Positions 56,530 to 64,000 of a DNA stretch of 64,000 bases are shown in pieces. The stretch is from Methylovulum miyakonense HT12 (GTDB lineage: Bacteria; Pseudomonadota; Gammaproteobacteria; Methylococcales; Methylomonadaceae): contig NZ_KB913025.1 of the NCBI RefSeq assembly GCF_000384075.1, positions 1,550,198-1,614,197 on the forward strand, written 5' to 3'. Position 1 is the stretch's first letter. The number at the start of each line of letters is the position of its first letter. The notes beneath the pieces are model-generated. The model did not search any database and had not been told where the DNA came from. It saw only the letters and a list, made by a program, of their open reading frames with translations. Both the position numbers and the translations under genes were made by a program.

Positions 56530-57236
56530 TCTTCCCACTCACTTTCAAAGTATTCGATGTAATACTTTGCGAATTGGCTATCACGTTTTAAATGAATCGC
56601 TGGGGTATATCTACTGCTAACATTAGGAAATATTGGTCCAACTATACATTCTTCATCAATTATTACTATGCTATGAGCTGGCGCATGGGTATAACATGCG
56701 TATTCGAAAAACTCGTTTGTTCTTGAATCAGAAGATAACTTTTTAAGCCTAGGCTCTGCTGACTTGGCTTTTGTTTTGTCTTCACCAGATAATAGTTCTT
56801 TGTTTGCAACTAAAATTTGAACCTTAACTTTTTTTTCTAACGCCTTTAATAAAACTTTTTCATTTTCAGCAGCTTTGGGATTTTGACTAGCAAAATCCTC
56901 AAGAAATCTTTGGGCTGTAACTCCCAATACTTTTATTTCCTTTTCTGCCTTAGAAATTAGAGCCCCGTAATATTCTGAGCTTTTACGGTCAGGAAGAATT
57001 TTTTTGATTTTTAACTCGTCATATTCATCTATTTTTTTAATCTCGAACCATGATAAAAATGCTTGAAATAGCGCAATAATAAAACCAGTCAATAGTCCAG
57101 GTATTATTGATGACCATTTTGGCCCCGTCAAAAAATCAAGTGAAAATAGAATTAGCAGTAAGGCAATAACAAAAATCAAAAATGAAAAAATTGCGAAGCT
57201 ATAACTTACGGTAGATATTTTTTTAAAAACTTTCAT
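56496..57236 (-). CDS. Membrane-anchored phospholipase-D-like protein
   Basis: 246 residues. Two N-terminal membrane helices (IFSFLIFVIALLLILFSL; IIPGLLTGFIIALFQAFLSW), then a soluble domain. ISKAEKEIKVLGVTAQRFLED and AHSIVIIDEECIVGPIFP with a final YIEYFESEWEEWKN recall PLD-like domains, but the HxKxxxxD catalytic motif is not conserved. Likely a binding or sensing domain. ATGA overlap with the methylase stop. Confidence 0.65.
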   Translation of the reverse strand: MKVFKKISTVSYSFAIFSFLIFVIALLLILFSLDFLTGPKWSSIIPGLLTGFIIALFQAFLSWFEIKKIDEYDELKIKKILPDRKSSEYYGALISKAEKEIKVLGVTAQRFLEDFASQNPKAAENEKVLLKALEKKVKVQILVANKELLSGEDKTKAKSAEPRLKKLSSDSRTNEFFEYACYTHAPAHSIVIIDEECIVGPIFPNVSSRYTPAIHLKRDSQFAKYYIEYFESEWEEWKNNQAKIPD

Positions 57237-58369
57237 TTATTACTCCCAATAAACAATAATTCAACTTTTTTTTGCTTCGCTAAAGCATGGCAAAAGTCTT
57301 TTTTTAAGACCCTCACATATTTGAAGTTTTTTCTAAGTTCTGATGTGATGATTTCCTCTGATGGATATGCACCAGACAAATAAGAAAGTACTACAATGGA
57401 TTGATTATGCTTTTGAATCAAATCAAAAAGTCGCTCACAAAATTCGCGCCTGTTTTGCCACTCATTAATGTGAGGAATAGATTTAATTGCTTTGATTGAA
57501 GACGTTTTATTTATTGCTTTATCCCAATGGTTGTAATCGCATAATCCCTCTAAAAAGTGATATCGTTTTAGATAGTCTTCGCCATTTCCTTTCAGTGCGA
57601 CGTAAGGCGGATCAAGATAAACAAGATCATAACCTATAGTTAATCTAGAAACATCCCCATGCGTTAGTATGTTAGCAGGTTGTTTGGTTGGTGTTATCGC
57701 TTTTTGTATTTCTTTCAGGCTCTCTTTCATCAAGTCAGAAAATGGCTTTTCCCAAGTGACCCAGTTACCAAATGAGCGGGTAACATTTTGATTAAGCCGC
57801 AAGTTTAAATTAGCCCGATGAAATAAATTAAATGGACGTTTTTTTAAACATGCTTGAAATAAACAGTAAAAATAAAAGCTACGTTTGATTTGATTATCAA
57901 CTTTGTTTATAGCTTGTACTGCACCATCGAGCCAATCGTTTTCTTCATCCGTATAGTACATTCCTGAAAAGGATTTACTGATAAATCCATTAGTTGGTTT
58001 TATTTGATTGATAAATGAATAGGGTTCATCAATTTCTGAAAAAGGGAATTTATTTGCCAATAAAGCTTTGGCGGCTATGGTGTTACAAAGTAACGCATCG
58101 TGAAAATTGACTTGTTTACCCATTGCTTTGAATAGTAACGCCACACTCGCGGTACCTCCAAAACCATCTAAGACGGTATTAAACGGTAAGTCTTTCAATT
58201 CTTGATAAATCCAACCCAACAAACGCCTTTTACTGCCGTAATAGCGGGTTTTTGGGAAGTTTGCTATTACAGCTTCCATTTCATGGGTATATTGAGGTGT
58301 GATTTTCCGAATAGACTTATTGGTTTTGTCTACTGATAATTCGATATTGATAGGGCGTTCAAGATTCAT
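57233..58369 (-). CDS. D12-class N6-adenine DNA methyltransferase
   Basis: 378 residues. KTRYYGSKRRLLGWI (motif X-like), LDGFGGTASVALLFKAMG (SAM-binding motif I) and VYLDPPYVAL (motif IV DPPY) define the Dam/D12 family. Longer than Dam (about 280). First gene of the operon. No nuclease of a restriction system was recognised nearby, so it may be part of another type of defence or an orphan. Confidence 0.92.
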   Translation of the reverse strand: MNLERPINIELSVDKTNKSIRKITPQYTHEMEAVIANFPKTRYYGSKRRLLGWIYQELKDLPFNTVLDGFGGTASVALLFKAMGKQVNFHDALLCNTIAAKALLANKFPFSEIDEPYSFINQIKPTNGFISKSFSGMYYTDEENDWLDGAVQAINKVDNQIKRSFYFYCLFQACLKKRPFNLFHRANLNLRLNQNVTRSFGNWVTWEKPFSDLMKESLKEIQKAITPTKQPANILTHGDVSRLTIGYDLVYLDPPYVALKGNGEDYLKRYHFLEGLCDYNHWDKAINKTSSIKAIKSIPHINEWQNRREFCERLFDLIQKHNQSIVVLSYLSGAYPSEEIITSELRKNFKYVRVLKKDFCHALAKQKKVELLFIGSNK

Positions 58370-58377
58370 AAATTTGG

Positions 58378-58383
58378 ATTATA
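58378..58383 (-). promoter_or_regulatory. -10 element of the methylase operon
   Basis: Perfect TATAAT on the minus strand, eight bases before the ATG at 58369. No good -35 at 17 bp. Transcription would begin at or next to the ATG, suggesting a leaderless or very short-leader mRNA. Confidence 0.5.
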
Positions 58384-58436
58384 GCTTGACGGGAAAACTT
58401 ACCTCCCTCTCAAATTATTAGTGAAGAGTCTAAACA

Positions 58437-58739
58437 CTATTCTGGCGAAAGCCAACGCCTTGCGCTATGACGGATATGCAAAATATAGACTTTGGGGTCT
58501 CGAACGCTATACAGGAGGCGATAATTCCCGACAATCAGTTGGCGTATTTCTTCTTCAAAAACATTGTCTTCAGGAGCAAGTGGGCAACGTAAAGGTAGCG
58601 TTTCTAAGGTTTGGATGGCATCCCGCATTTGCAAATACCACTGTAAGGCGTTTCGTGGGGAATCTTGGGCAATAAAGGAGTAAGCGTCTTGCAAATTGTT
58701 TTCGGCTTCCGGCATGATAATGACGGCATAGCGTTTCAT
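58437..58739 (-). CDS. RelE/ParE family toxin
   Basis: 100 residues. PEAENNLQDAYSFIAQDSPRNA at the front and VGNYRLLYSVRDPKVYILHIRHSARRW at the back are RelE/ParE-like. Start overlaps the antitoxin stop by four bases. Confidence 0.9.
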   Translation of the reverse strand: MKRYAVIIMPEAENNLQDAYSFIAQDSPRNALQWYLQMRDAIQTLETLPLRCPLAPEDNVFEEEIRQLIVGNYRLLYSVRDPKVYILHIRHSARRWLSPE

Positions 58740-59017
58740 TTTTTATCAATGCCTTGTTTTTGCTCGAATATCGAGAAAAAATCTTCGATAGGACGGCCTT
58801 CGCCGCGTTGCATTGACGCTAACCCCTGCCTGATACCTTCAATCGCTTCTAATTTATCTATCAGTGCTTGATAAGAACTGGCATCTTGCACGACCAGTTC
58901 GGCTTGTCCATTTACCGTAAGCACTTCGGGTTTCCCGCTTTCTTTAAGCCGTTGGATATGGGCTTTTGTGTTTCTTTGAAAATCTGTCAGCGAAAAAATA
59001 TGATTGGTACTTATCAT
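58736..59017 (-). CDS. Phd/YefM antitoxin
   Basis: 93 residues. HIFSLTDFQRNTKAHIQRLKESGKP and AELVVQDASSYQALID match Phd/YefM-type. Forms a type II pair with the toxin downstream; third pair of this type of arrangement in the island. Confidence 0.91.
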   Translation of the reverse strand: MISTNHIFSLTDFQRNTKAHIQRLKESGKPEVLTVNGQAELVVQDASSYQALIDKLEAIEGIRQGLASMQRGEGRPIEDFFSIFEQKQGIDKK

Positions 59018-59129
59018 GGGGATTCCTTAAACAGTTAATTAACGGCTTATTTCCTGTCTATTATTGGTGATTCTATATCAATTTGTAAAGCGGATAGGAA
59101 TGTTAAGTAGCCACCCAAAATTTCTGTGC

Positions 59130-59216
59130 AGGACGAGGTTTGCAACCTCGTCCTGACTTTTCCAACTTATTCGTAAAAGCTTAAAAGTTACGGAATGGGT
59201 AACAAACCCATTCCGG
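59130..59216. repeat. Composite two-hairpin repeat, copy 3
   Basis: First hairpin 59130-59154 (arms AGGACGAGG/CCTCGTCCT), second 59191-59216 (CGGAATGGGT/ACCCATTCCG). Compared with copy 1, both stems show paired substitutions that keep base pairing. Confidence 0.82.
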
Positions 59217-59223
59217 CAATTTG

Positions 59224-61452
59224 TTACCACTTCCAAATATCCACAATATTGGTAAAGTCATCCGTCCACGGCTTCATATCAAAATACAGCGGCATTTTTT
59301 GCCAATCGCCTAACAGGCTAGCTTTTAACGGCTCCAAGGTTTCCGCTCGGTTCGCCAACACCACCCAATCGGTCGCCACGACTAACGGCTGTTCTTCTTG
59401 TGGTATAAATTCTTCAATCAATGCCGCCAGATGCAGGTTTTCGGCGTGGATGGACAGGACTTTTTTCAGCGATAAATGGCGGTTGGTGATGTGGAAGGCC
59501 AAGATGCCGCCCAGTTTGAGTTTTTGGAAATACAGCTTCATCGCCTCTTCGGTGAGCAAATGCGTCGGTACGGCATCGGAGCTGAATGCGTCCATGACCA
59601 GCAAATCAAAACTGTGGTCGGGTTCTTTCACCAGTGATAAGCGCGCGTCGCCGATGCTCACAAGCGCGGTTTTGTTGCATTGGCTTAGGTAAGTGAACCA
59701 GTGCGGGTCACTGGCGATTTCGACGACTAGCGGGTCAATCTCATACAGCGTCCACTGTTGCCCTGGTTTGCTGTAACACGCCAAGGCCCCCGCACCTAAA
59801 CCCACGCTGCCGATGCGCCAGTTCTGGTCAACATTATCGTACGCTTTAAATAATTGCCCCATCGGCCCAGGACGGCTGTAATAAGTCAGCGGGATGGTGC
59901 TTAAATTGGCGGCGAGACGTTGTGCGCCGTGTTTGGTGGTGCCGTGGAACAGTTCCCGATAGGTTTCCGGTTGGCCTTGTTCATCGGTCAACGTGCTTTC
60001 GCGCACGGCGAGGACACCAAAGAAAGTGCGGTCTTGGAACAGGGTGCGCGATGACAAGCCATGTACGCCCAACGCCAAGAAAATAATCGCGCCAGCGGAT
60101 AAGGCAAATAGTGCAGGTTGTTTGCGGAAGAAGAAAATCACCAACGTCAACACCATCAGGCTGATAGCGATGGCATCGAAATAATCCAATAAATTGCCGA
60201 CACTGACATACAACACCAAACCGATAGCCACCAGCAGGGCAGGTGGCAGCAGTTGCCATAACACGCGTTTCTTGATGACCAAACCAGGGCGCAACAACAA
60301 GGCCGCGCCTATCATGATCGGGTATTCGTAAATGCCGTTGAAAATGAACGGCGCGACAAAAGTATTGAACATGCCGCCCAACATGCCCGCGAAGGACATG
60401 ATCAAATAATAGCGGGTCAGATGCTGGGTATTTGGACGCAATTTCGCCAGTTCGCCGTGGCAGACCATAATCGCGAAGAAAAACGCGATAACGTGCAAAA
60501 TCAAATACATCCAATACGGCAAATCCGCCGGATTGATGAAGGCATAAGCGATGAACGGCACAAGGAAAATTGGCTGGATACGCACCATCCACGGATGGAT
60601 GGCATCATTCCATTTCGAAAACACGATGATGAACGACAGCAAGTAAACGGTCAGCGGGATGACCCACAACAACGGTACGGAGGCAATGTCGGTGCTGATG
60701 AAATTGGTCAAGCCCAGCAACAAGCTAGAAGGGACTAAAGCCAAGGCCAGCCAATGCAATTGTGTGGTGTAGGGGATTTTGCCGGCGGTTTCCGTGTTGG
60801 TTTGCTGCGCCGTGGCGGTGTGGCTTTTCCATAGCACCGCCGCGCAAGCAGCAATCAGCACACCCAAAATCGCATAGCCGACGCTCCAATCGGTTTGCTG
60901 GGCGGTGAGGCCGATATTGGGTTCTAAAACAAACGGATAGCTCAATAAGGCCAATAAGCTGCCCGTGTTGCTGGCGGCATATAAAAAGTACGGGTCGTGG
61001 CTGGAATGGTGGCCGATTTGCGCGAACCATTTTTGGATCAGCGGCGCGGTGGTGGACAAGACAAAAAACGGCAAGCCAATCGCCAAGCCTAAGGTCGATA
61101 ACAGCCAAAAAGTCGGGTCGCTTTCGGTCGGTGGGGAAATGGTTTCCGGCAAACCGACAGGCAAGGCAAACACGCTTAACAAAATAATCCCGGCATGGAC
61201 GGCGATTTGCTGGGTCGCATTGAAGCGGGTCGAGAGCGTATGGGCGTACAAATAACCCAAGAACAAGATGGTTTGGTAAAACACCATGCAGGTGTTCCAC
61301 ACTGAGGGCGAACCGCCCAGCAAGGGCAACAACAGCTTGCCGAACAGAGGCTGCAGCACAAACATCAGTGACGCGCTAGTGAACAAAGTCACCGCGAACA
61401 GCAAAATCAAGGAGATACGACGGTCAGTAGGTTGTTCAGGCACAGAATTCAT
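59224..61452 (-). CDS. Fused MFS-type membrane domain and spermidine-synthase-like domain
   Basis: 742 residues. About a dozen helices in the first 460 residues, then a class I methyltransferase-like domain with GSVGLGAGALACYSKPGQQW (SAM or dcSAM site), YEIDPLVVEIA and LLVMDAFSSDAVPTHLLTEEA. These match fused MFS/spermidine synthase proteins found in many bacteria; the transported or methylated substrate is not known. Monocistronic. Confidence 0.9.
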   Translation of the reverse strand: MNSVPEQPTDRRISLILLFAVTLFTSASLMFVLQPLFGKLLLPLLGGSPSVWNTCMVFYQTILFLGYLYAHTLSTRFNATQQIAVHAGIILLSVFALPVGLPETISPPTESDPTFWLLSTLGLAIGLPFFVLSTTAPLIQKWFAQIGHHSSHDPYFLYAASNTGSLLALLSYPFVLEPNIGLTAQQTDWSVGYAILGVLIAACAAVLWKSHTATAQQTNTETAGKIPYTTQLHWLALALVPSSLLLGLTNFISTDIASVPLLWVIPLTVYLLSFIIVFSKWNDAIHPWMVRIQPIFLVPFIAYAFINPADLPYWMYLILHVIAFFFAIMVCHGELAKLRPNTQHLTRYYLIMSFAGMLGGMFNTFVAPFIFNGIYEYPIMIGAALLLRPGLVIKKRVLWQLLPPALLVAIGLVLYVSVGNLLDYFDAIAISLMVLTLVIFFFRKQPALFALSAGAIIFLALGVHGLSSRTLFQDRTFFGVLAVRESTLTDEQGQPETYRELFHGTTKHGAQRLAANLSTIPLTYYSRPGPMGQLFKAYDNVDQNWRIGSVGLGAGALACYSKPGQQWTLYEIDPLVVEIASDPHWFTYLSQCNKTALVSIGDARLSLVKEPDHSFDLLVMDAFSSDAVPTHLLTEEAMKLYFQKLKLGGILAFHITNRHLSLKKVLSIHAENLHLAALIEEFIPQEEQPLVVATDWVVLANRAETLEPLKASLLGDWQKMPLYFDMKPWTDDFTNIVDIWKW

Positions 61453-61639
61453 GGGTGTTAACTCGCTAATGTGATGCGCCCATGATAAAGCATTGCGCTT
61501 TTGAAAGTAAGTTTACTGCGGGATAGGGTTCGGCAGGCTAGATTTGGCGGTTTGGGTTGGCCATGGCGGAGGTGGAAAGGATAGGCAAAAAAAGCAGGGG
61601 TTGCTGGCATTGCACCAGCGACCGCCTGCAGAGAGGGGA

Positions 61640-62848
61640 TTATTTCAAGCCCATACAGTTCGCATAGTAAGTGACCGTGGCGGACCAGTCAGAGAAAACA
61701 CCGATGACGCCCACGTCTTTAGCGAGCACATCCAGCATCACCATGGTGTCACCGTCAGTTTTGATCCCGTTAGTGACGGATTGGTAGTAATAGCCGCCGC
61801 CGTCTTTCAACAGGCCAGAGCGTTCCAGTGTCCAAGTGATGATTTTTAAGCCGGCCGCTTTGAGCGCTTTTGCATAATCGGATGGGACGATTTTGTTTTT
61901 TGCGTTAAGCGTTACCAGTGCCCAAGTCGGTGGGGCGACGATTTTCACGCCTTGCGCAACCAAACCAGGTATTCTTGCCGTCGCCGCCACCACATCTTCA
62001 GGTGTGTTTAAATCTTCCAGCGAAACCGCGTGTTTGCCGAATTCAGGTTCATTGGCGATCCAGTAGAGTATGTCATTGACGTTAAAAGATTGTGCCCAAA
62101 CGTTTCTAGGGTCGACACCGGCTTCCTTGTATTCATCAAGCATTTTTTGGGCATACATTTCTTGCGTCATGCCATCGAATGGCATGGGCACAAGCGCTTC
62201 TTTCAATTCGGGGGTCATGGAAACCCTCAGCCTTTTCGCCAAGGTGATGAATTCTTTATGGCTTAATACCGTGCCATTGCCGGCATAAGTGTCGGTACGG
62301 AAGCTTGGTGTGCCTTTTAGGTAGTCGGCCACTGTTTTGGCTTTGGCATTTGCGCCGTCCATTTTGCCTTTCAAGGTCTTAAATTCGGCTAAGGTGATGT
62401 CGCTGGTGCAGCATTGGACATTTGCGAAAGGGGTGGCGCTGCCCATATCGGCAGGCACTGAACATTTTGCCGCTAACGGTGTTTCCATGATGTTGGTGGT
62501 TGTGTGCAGGTCACATTGCGAGTGGCGGCAAACCAATTCTTTATCTTTGGTGAAGGTCACGTCACATTCCAAGATGCCTGCGCCCATTTTGGCGCCGGCC
62601 TCAATGGATTGTTTGGTTTCTTCGGGAAATTGTAATGCGGCGCCGCGGTGGCCTATTGAAAACCTGGTTTTGTAGAAAGGGCCGTTAGCGCATTGTTTTA
62701 AAGCTTTTTTCAGTGCGCTAGGGGCCATGTCTTCAACTAAGAAAAATGGTCTTGGCCCTAACTGGACCCTTTCGTCGGCAAATGTTGCCAGTGGTGACAA
62801 GGTGGCGACAACCGCTGCCGCTGCCAACAAAGTTTTAAGGTAACGCAT
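61640..62848 (-). CDS. Periplasmic glycerophosphodiester phosphodiesterase
   Basis: 402 residues with a signal peptide ([19 protein letters not shown]). Catalytic region [18 protein letters not shown] with [20 protein letters not shown] gives the His, Glu, Asp and second His of the GDPD family. Longer than usual (about 330) with several Cys. Releases glycerol 3-phosphate from phosphodiesters. Confidence 0.93.
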   Translation of the reverse strand: MRYLKTLLAAAAVVATLSPLATFADERVQLGPRPFFLVEDMAPSALKKALKQCANGPFYKTRFSIGHRGAALQFPEETKQSIEAGAKMGAGILECDVTFTKDKELVCRHSQCDLHTTTNIMETPLAAKCSVPADMGSATPFANVQCCTSDITLAEFKTLKGKMDGANAKAKTVADYLKGTPSFRTDTYAGNGTVLSHKEFITLAKRLRVSMTPELKEALVPMPFDGMTQEMYAQKMLDEYKEAGVDPRNVWAQSFNVNDILYWIANEPEFGKHAVSLEDLNTPEDVVAATARIPGLVAQGVKIVAPPTWALVTLNAKNKIVPSDYAKALKAAGLKIITWTLERSGLLKDGGGYYYQSVTNGIKTDGDTMVMLDVLAKDVGVIGVFSDWSATVTYYANCMGLK

Positions 62849-63371
62849 GATATTCCCCCAATGATCAGGTTGATAAAAGTGTTGGTGGACTTAAGTCCAC
62901 TCACTACTTTACTTAGCCATTAAGTCGTTATTGTGTCGGCTGTGTTGCCGTTTTATGACAGGGTTGTGATTTAGGGCATAAAAATGACACACCTTGCCGC
63001 CGATTTATGGGCTATGCCGGCGGTGTGTCCGCCCCAGATGGCCGGTGCCAATACGGCAAAGGGATTGGACAATCCTTGATGTGGGTTTTATAGGGTTATT
63101 AACTCAACATTGCCTAGCCCGGAAGAAAGGTAGGGGGGCAGGCAGCGGCTTTTTTTCAAGATAAACTATAAGAAATTGGTTTTAAATTGCTTTTTTGGTA
63201 ATCTAGCCGAAAAGCATTGTTGGGCGGAGGGCTGCATCAGGTTAGACTTTAATGTTTACCTTTGTATTTATAAGCCATCCACTTAACGGGTGGCAAACTG
63301 AAGGCCGTTATAATTGGGTTGAGGTTGTGTCCATAGAATTAATCATAACAACCCTTTTTGGAGAAATTAGG
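62849..63371. other. Intergenic region with a 16-bp palindrome
   Basis: GTGGACTTAAGTCCAC (62885-62900) lies 37 bp upstream of the phosphodiesterase start and could be an operator. Two TGTCAT words on the minus strand (62955-62960 and 62984-62989) are too far apart for a Pho box. No gene seen. Confidence 0.35.
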
Positions 63372-63700
63372 ATGGCAACTCTATCCCGCTTCATGCTTGT
63401 TGTTGGCGTGTCTTTGCTCGGCGGTTTTTTTAATTTAAATGCCGAGGCCAGCATCGTTTCCACGGTTTTGTCCTCACCTATAGTTGTCAATAATGATGTG
63501 GTAGGGTTTGACGTTGATAACGATGGCTTCGATGATTTGCACATCGACCATCTATCTGACACTAGTTTTGACGATGGGCAAACGGATACCGATGTTTTGA
63601 TTTATGCCACATACGGGGTCGCCAATGTCTATACGGGCGGGCTATTTGCGGATAATTTCACCTTGCCTTTTTCTTTGGCTATGTTTGCGTTAATAGTTGG
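63372..63700 (+). pseudogene. Secreted protein gene cut by an IS
   Basis: Signal peptide MLVVGVSLLGGFFNLNAEAS, then VVGFDVDNDGFDDLHIDHL, an Asp-rich calcium-binding-like (thrombospondin-3-type) motif. After about residue 108 the frame enters the adjacent IS, so the C-terminus, possibly a sorting signal, is missing. The junction position is approximate. Confidence 0.65.
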
Positions 63701-64000
63701 AAAGGTACGCAACGCCCCACAGCGGCTTGCAGGATGACGCCGGGGGTGATTTGTTCGCCCCATCGCTCCAGTCCGCGCCGCCAGCCCAGATAGTTATCAA
63801 GGTATTTGGTGGCGACCCCATGGAACCGCCGCATCCAAGTTTTGAGGCGGCTGTCATACGCATTGACATTTTGGATGTGGTAAACCCCGGCCAGCACACG
63901 AATCCCCGCCGATAGGTTCAATGCACGATGCGCAATACCCGCCTGACGCGCCGCGCCTTTGAGACTTGCGCCGCCATCGGTGCATAGCACGGCGTCCGCT
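63679..64000 (-). mobile_element. IS1595 (ISXO2-like) transposase, C-terminal part
   Basis: VLAGVYHIQNVNAYDSRLKTWM and FHGVATKYLDNYLGWRRGLERW are the conserved C-terminal part of ISXO2-like transposases (the final catalytic acid lies nearby). The N-terminus is beyond the right edge. The frame runs to a stop at 63679, which lies inside the interrupted gene, so the IS end falls near 63690. Confidence 0.88.

Noticed and set aside
62950..62990. Pho box before the phosphodiesterase gene
   Set aside because: The two TGTCAT words are 29 bases apart rather than about 11, so they do not form a PhoB site.

Overview
The window reads as chromosome of a nitrogen-fixing gammaproteobacterium. A methane oxidiser of the order Methylococcales is the best guess: nifH sits beside a complete oxygen-tolerant hydrogenase locus, and there is a paralogue of the beta-RFAP synthase (MptG) family of methanopterin synthesis. 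No rRNA, tRNA or methane monooxygenase gene was seen, so the taxonomy is inference.

Layout. (1) 1-6.1 kb: nifH (minus, cut by the left edge) diverges from a five-gene plus-strand operon: SIR2-like, COG2229-type GTPase, DUF4213/DUF364, unknown, GlcF-like Fe-S protein. Both sides carry sigma-54 -24/-12 elements and TGT-N10-ACA NifA sites, so the operon probably belongs to the nif regulon. (2) 6.2-22.9 kb, minus: a nearly complete group 1d uptake [NiFe]-hydrogenase locus in the order hupS-L, vapBC, hupE-C-D-F-G-H-I-J-K, hypA-B, relBE-like pair, hypC-D, GIY-YIG-like gene, hypE-F. The two toxin-antitoxin pairs and the GIY-YIG-like gene look inserted. (3) 23.4-30.2 kb: glycine-rich lipoprotein, DUF6494, class I aldolase, then a repeat-rich stretch with broken hepT/mntA and a RAYT fragment, then tonB-exbB-exbD. 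(4) 30.6-39.1 kb: ELM1-like protein, FAD oxidoreductase, folK-folB, DedA, small lipoproteins, a broken Uma2 gene, htpG. (5) 39.1-45.9 kb: six tightly packed glycosyltransferase and sulfotransferase genes, apparently for a sulfated surface glycan. (6) 45.9-48.8 kb: thioredoxin-like protein, HemJ, UspA, a CSD-TM2 protein and an RRM protein. (7) 49.2-59.0 kb: accessory island with two VF530 copies, a GH108 plus L,D-transpeptidase protein, a relE gene split by a 1,439-bp IS with a 6-bp target duplication, a compact four-gene operon (D12 adenine methylase, membrane PLD-like protein, MptG-like GHMP protein, HAM1/P-loop-kinase/HTH fusion), and another TA pair. (8) 59.1-64 kb: fused MFS-spermidine synthase, glycerophosphodiesterase, and a secreted-protein gene cut by an IS1595-type element that leaves the window.

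How it fits together. The hydrogenase would recycle the H2 released by nitrogenase under oxic conditions, which explains its place next to nifH. The divergent nif-side operon may supply metal handling, NAD-linked control or electron transfer, but its role is unknown. The best candidate for an undescribed system is the overlapping operon at 53.9-58.4 kb: its methylase, membrane protein and two nucleotide-type enzymes sit among toxin-antitoxin genes and transposons, as defence systems do. Several dispersed palindromic repeats occur, some with compensatory base changes in their stems.
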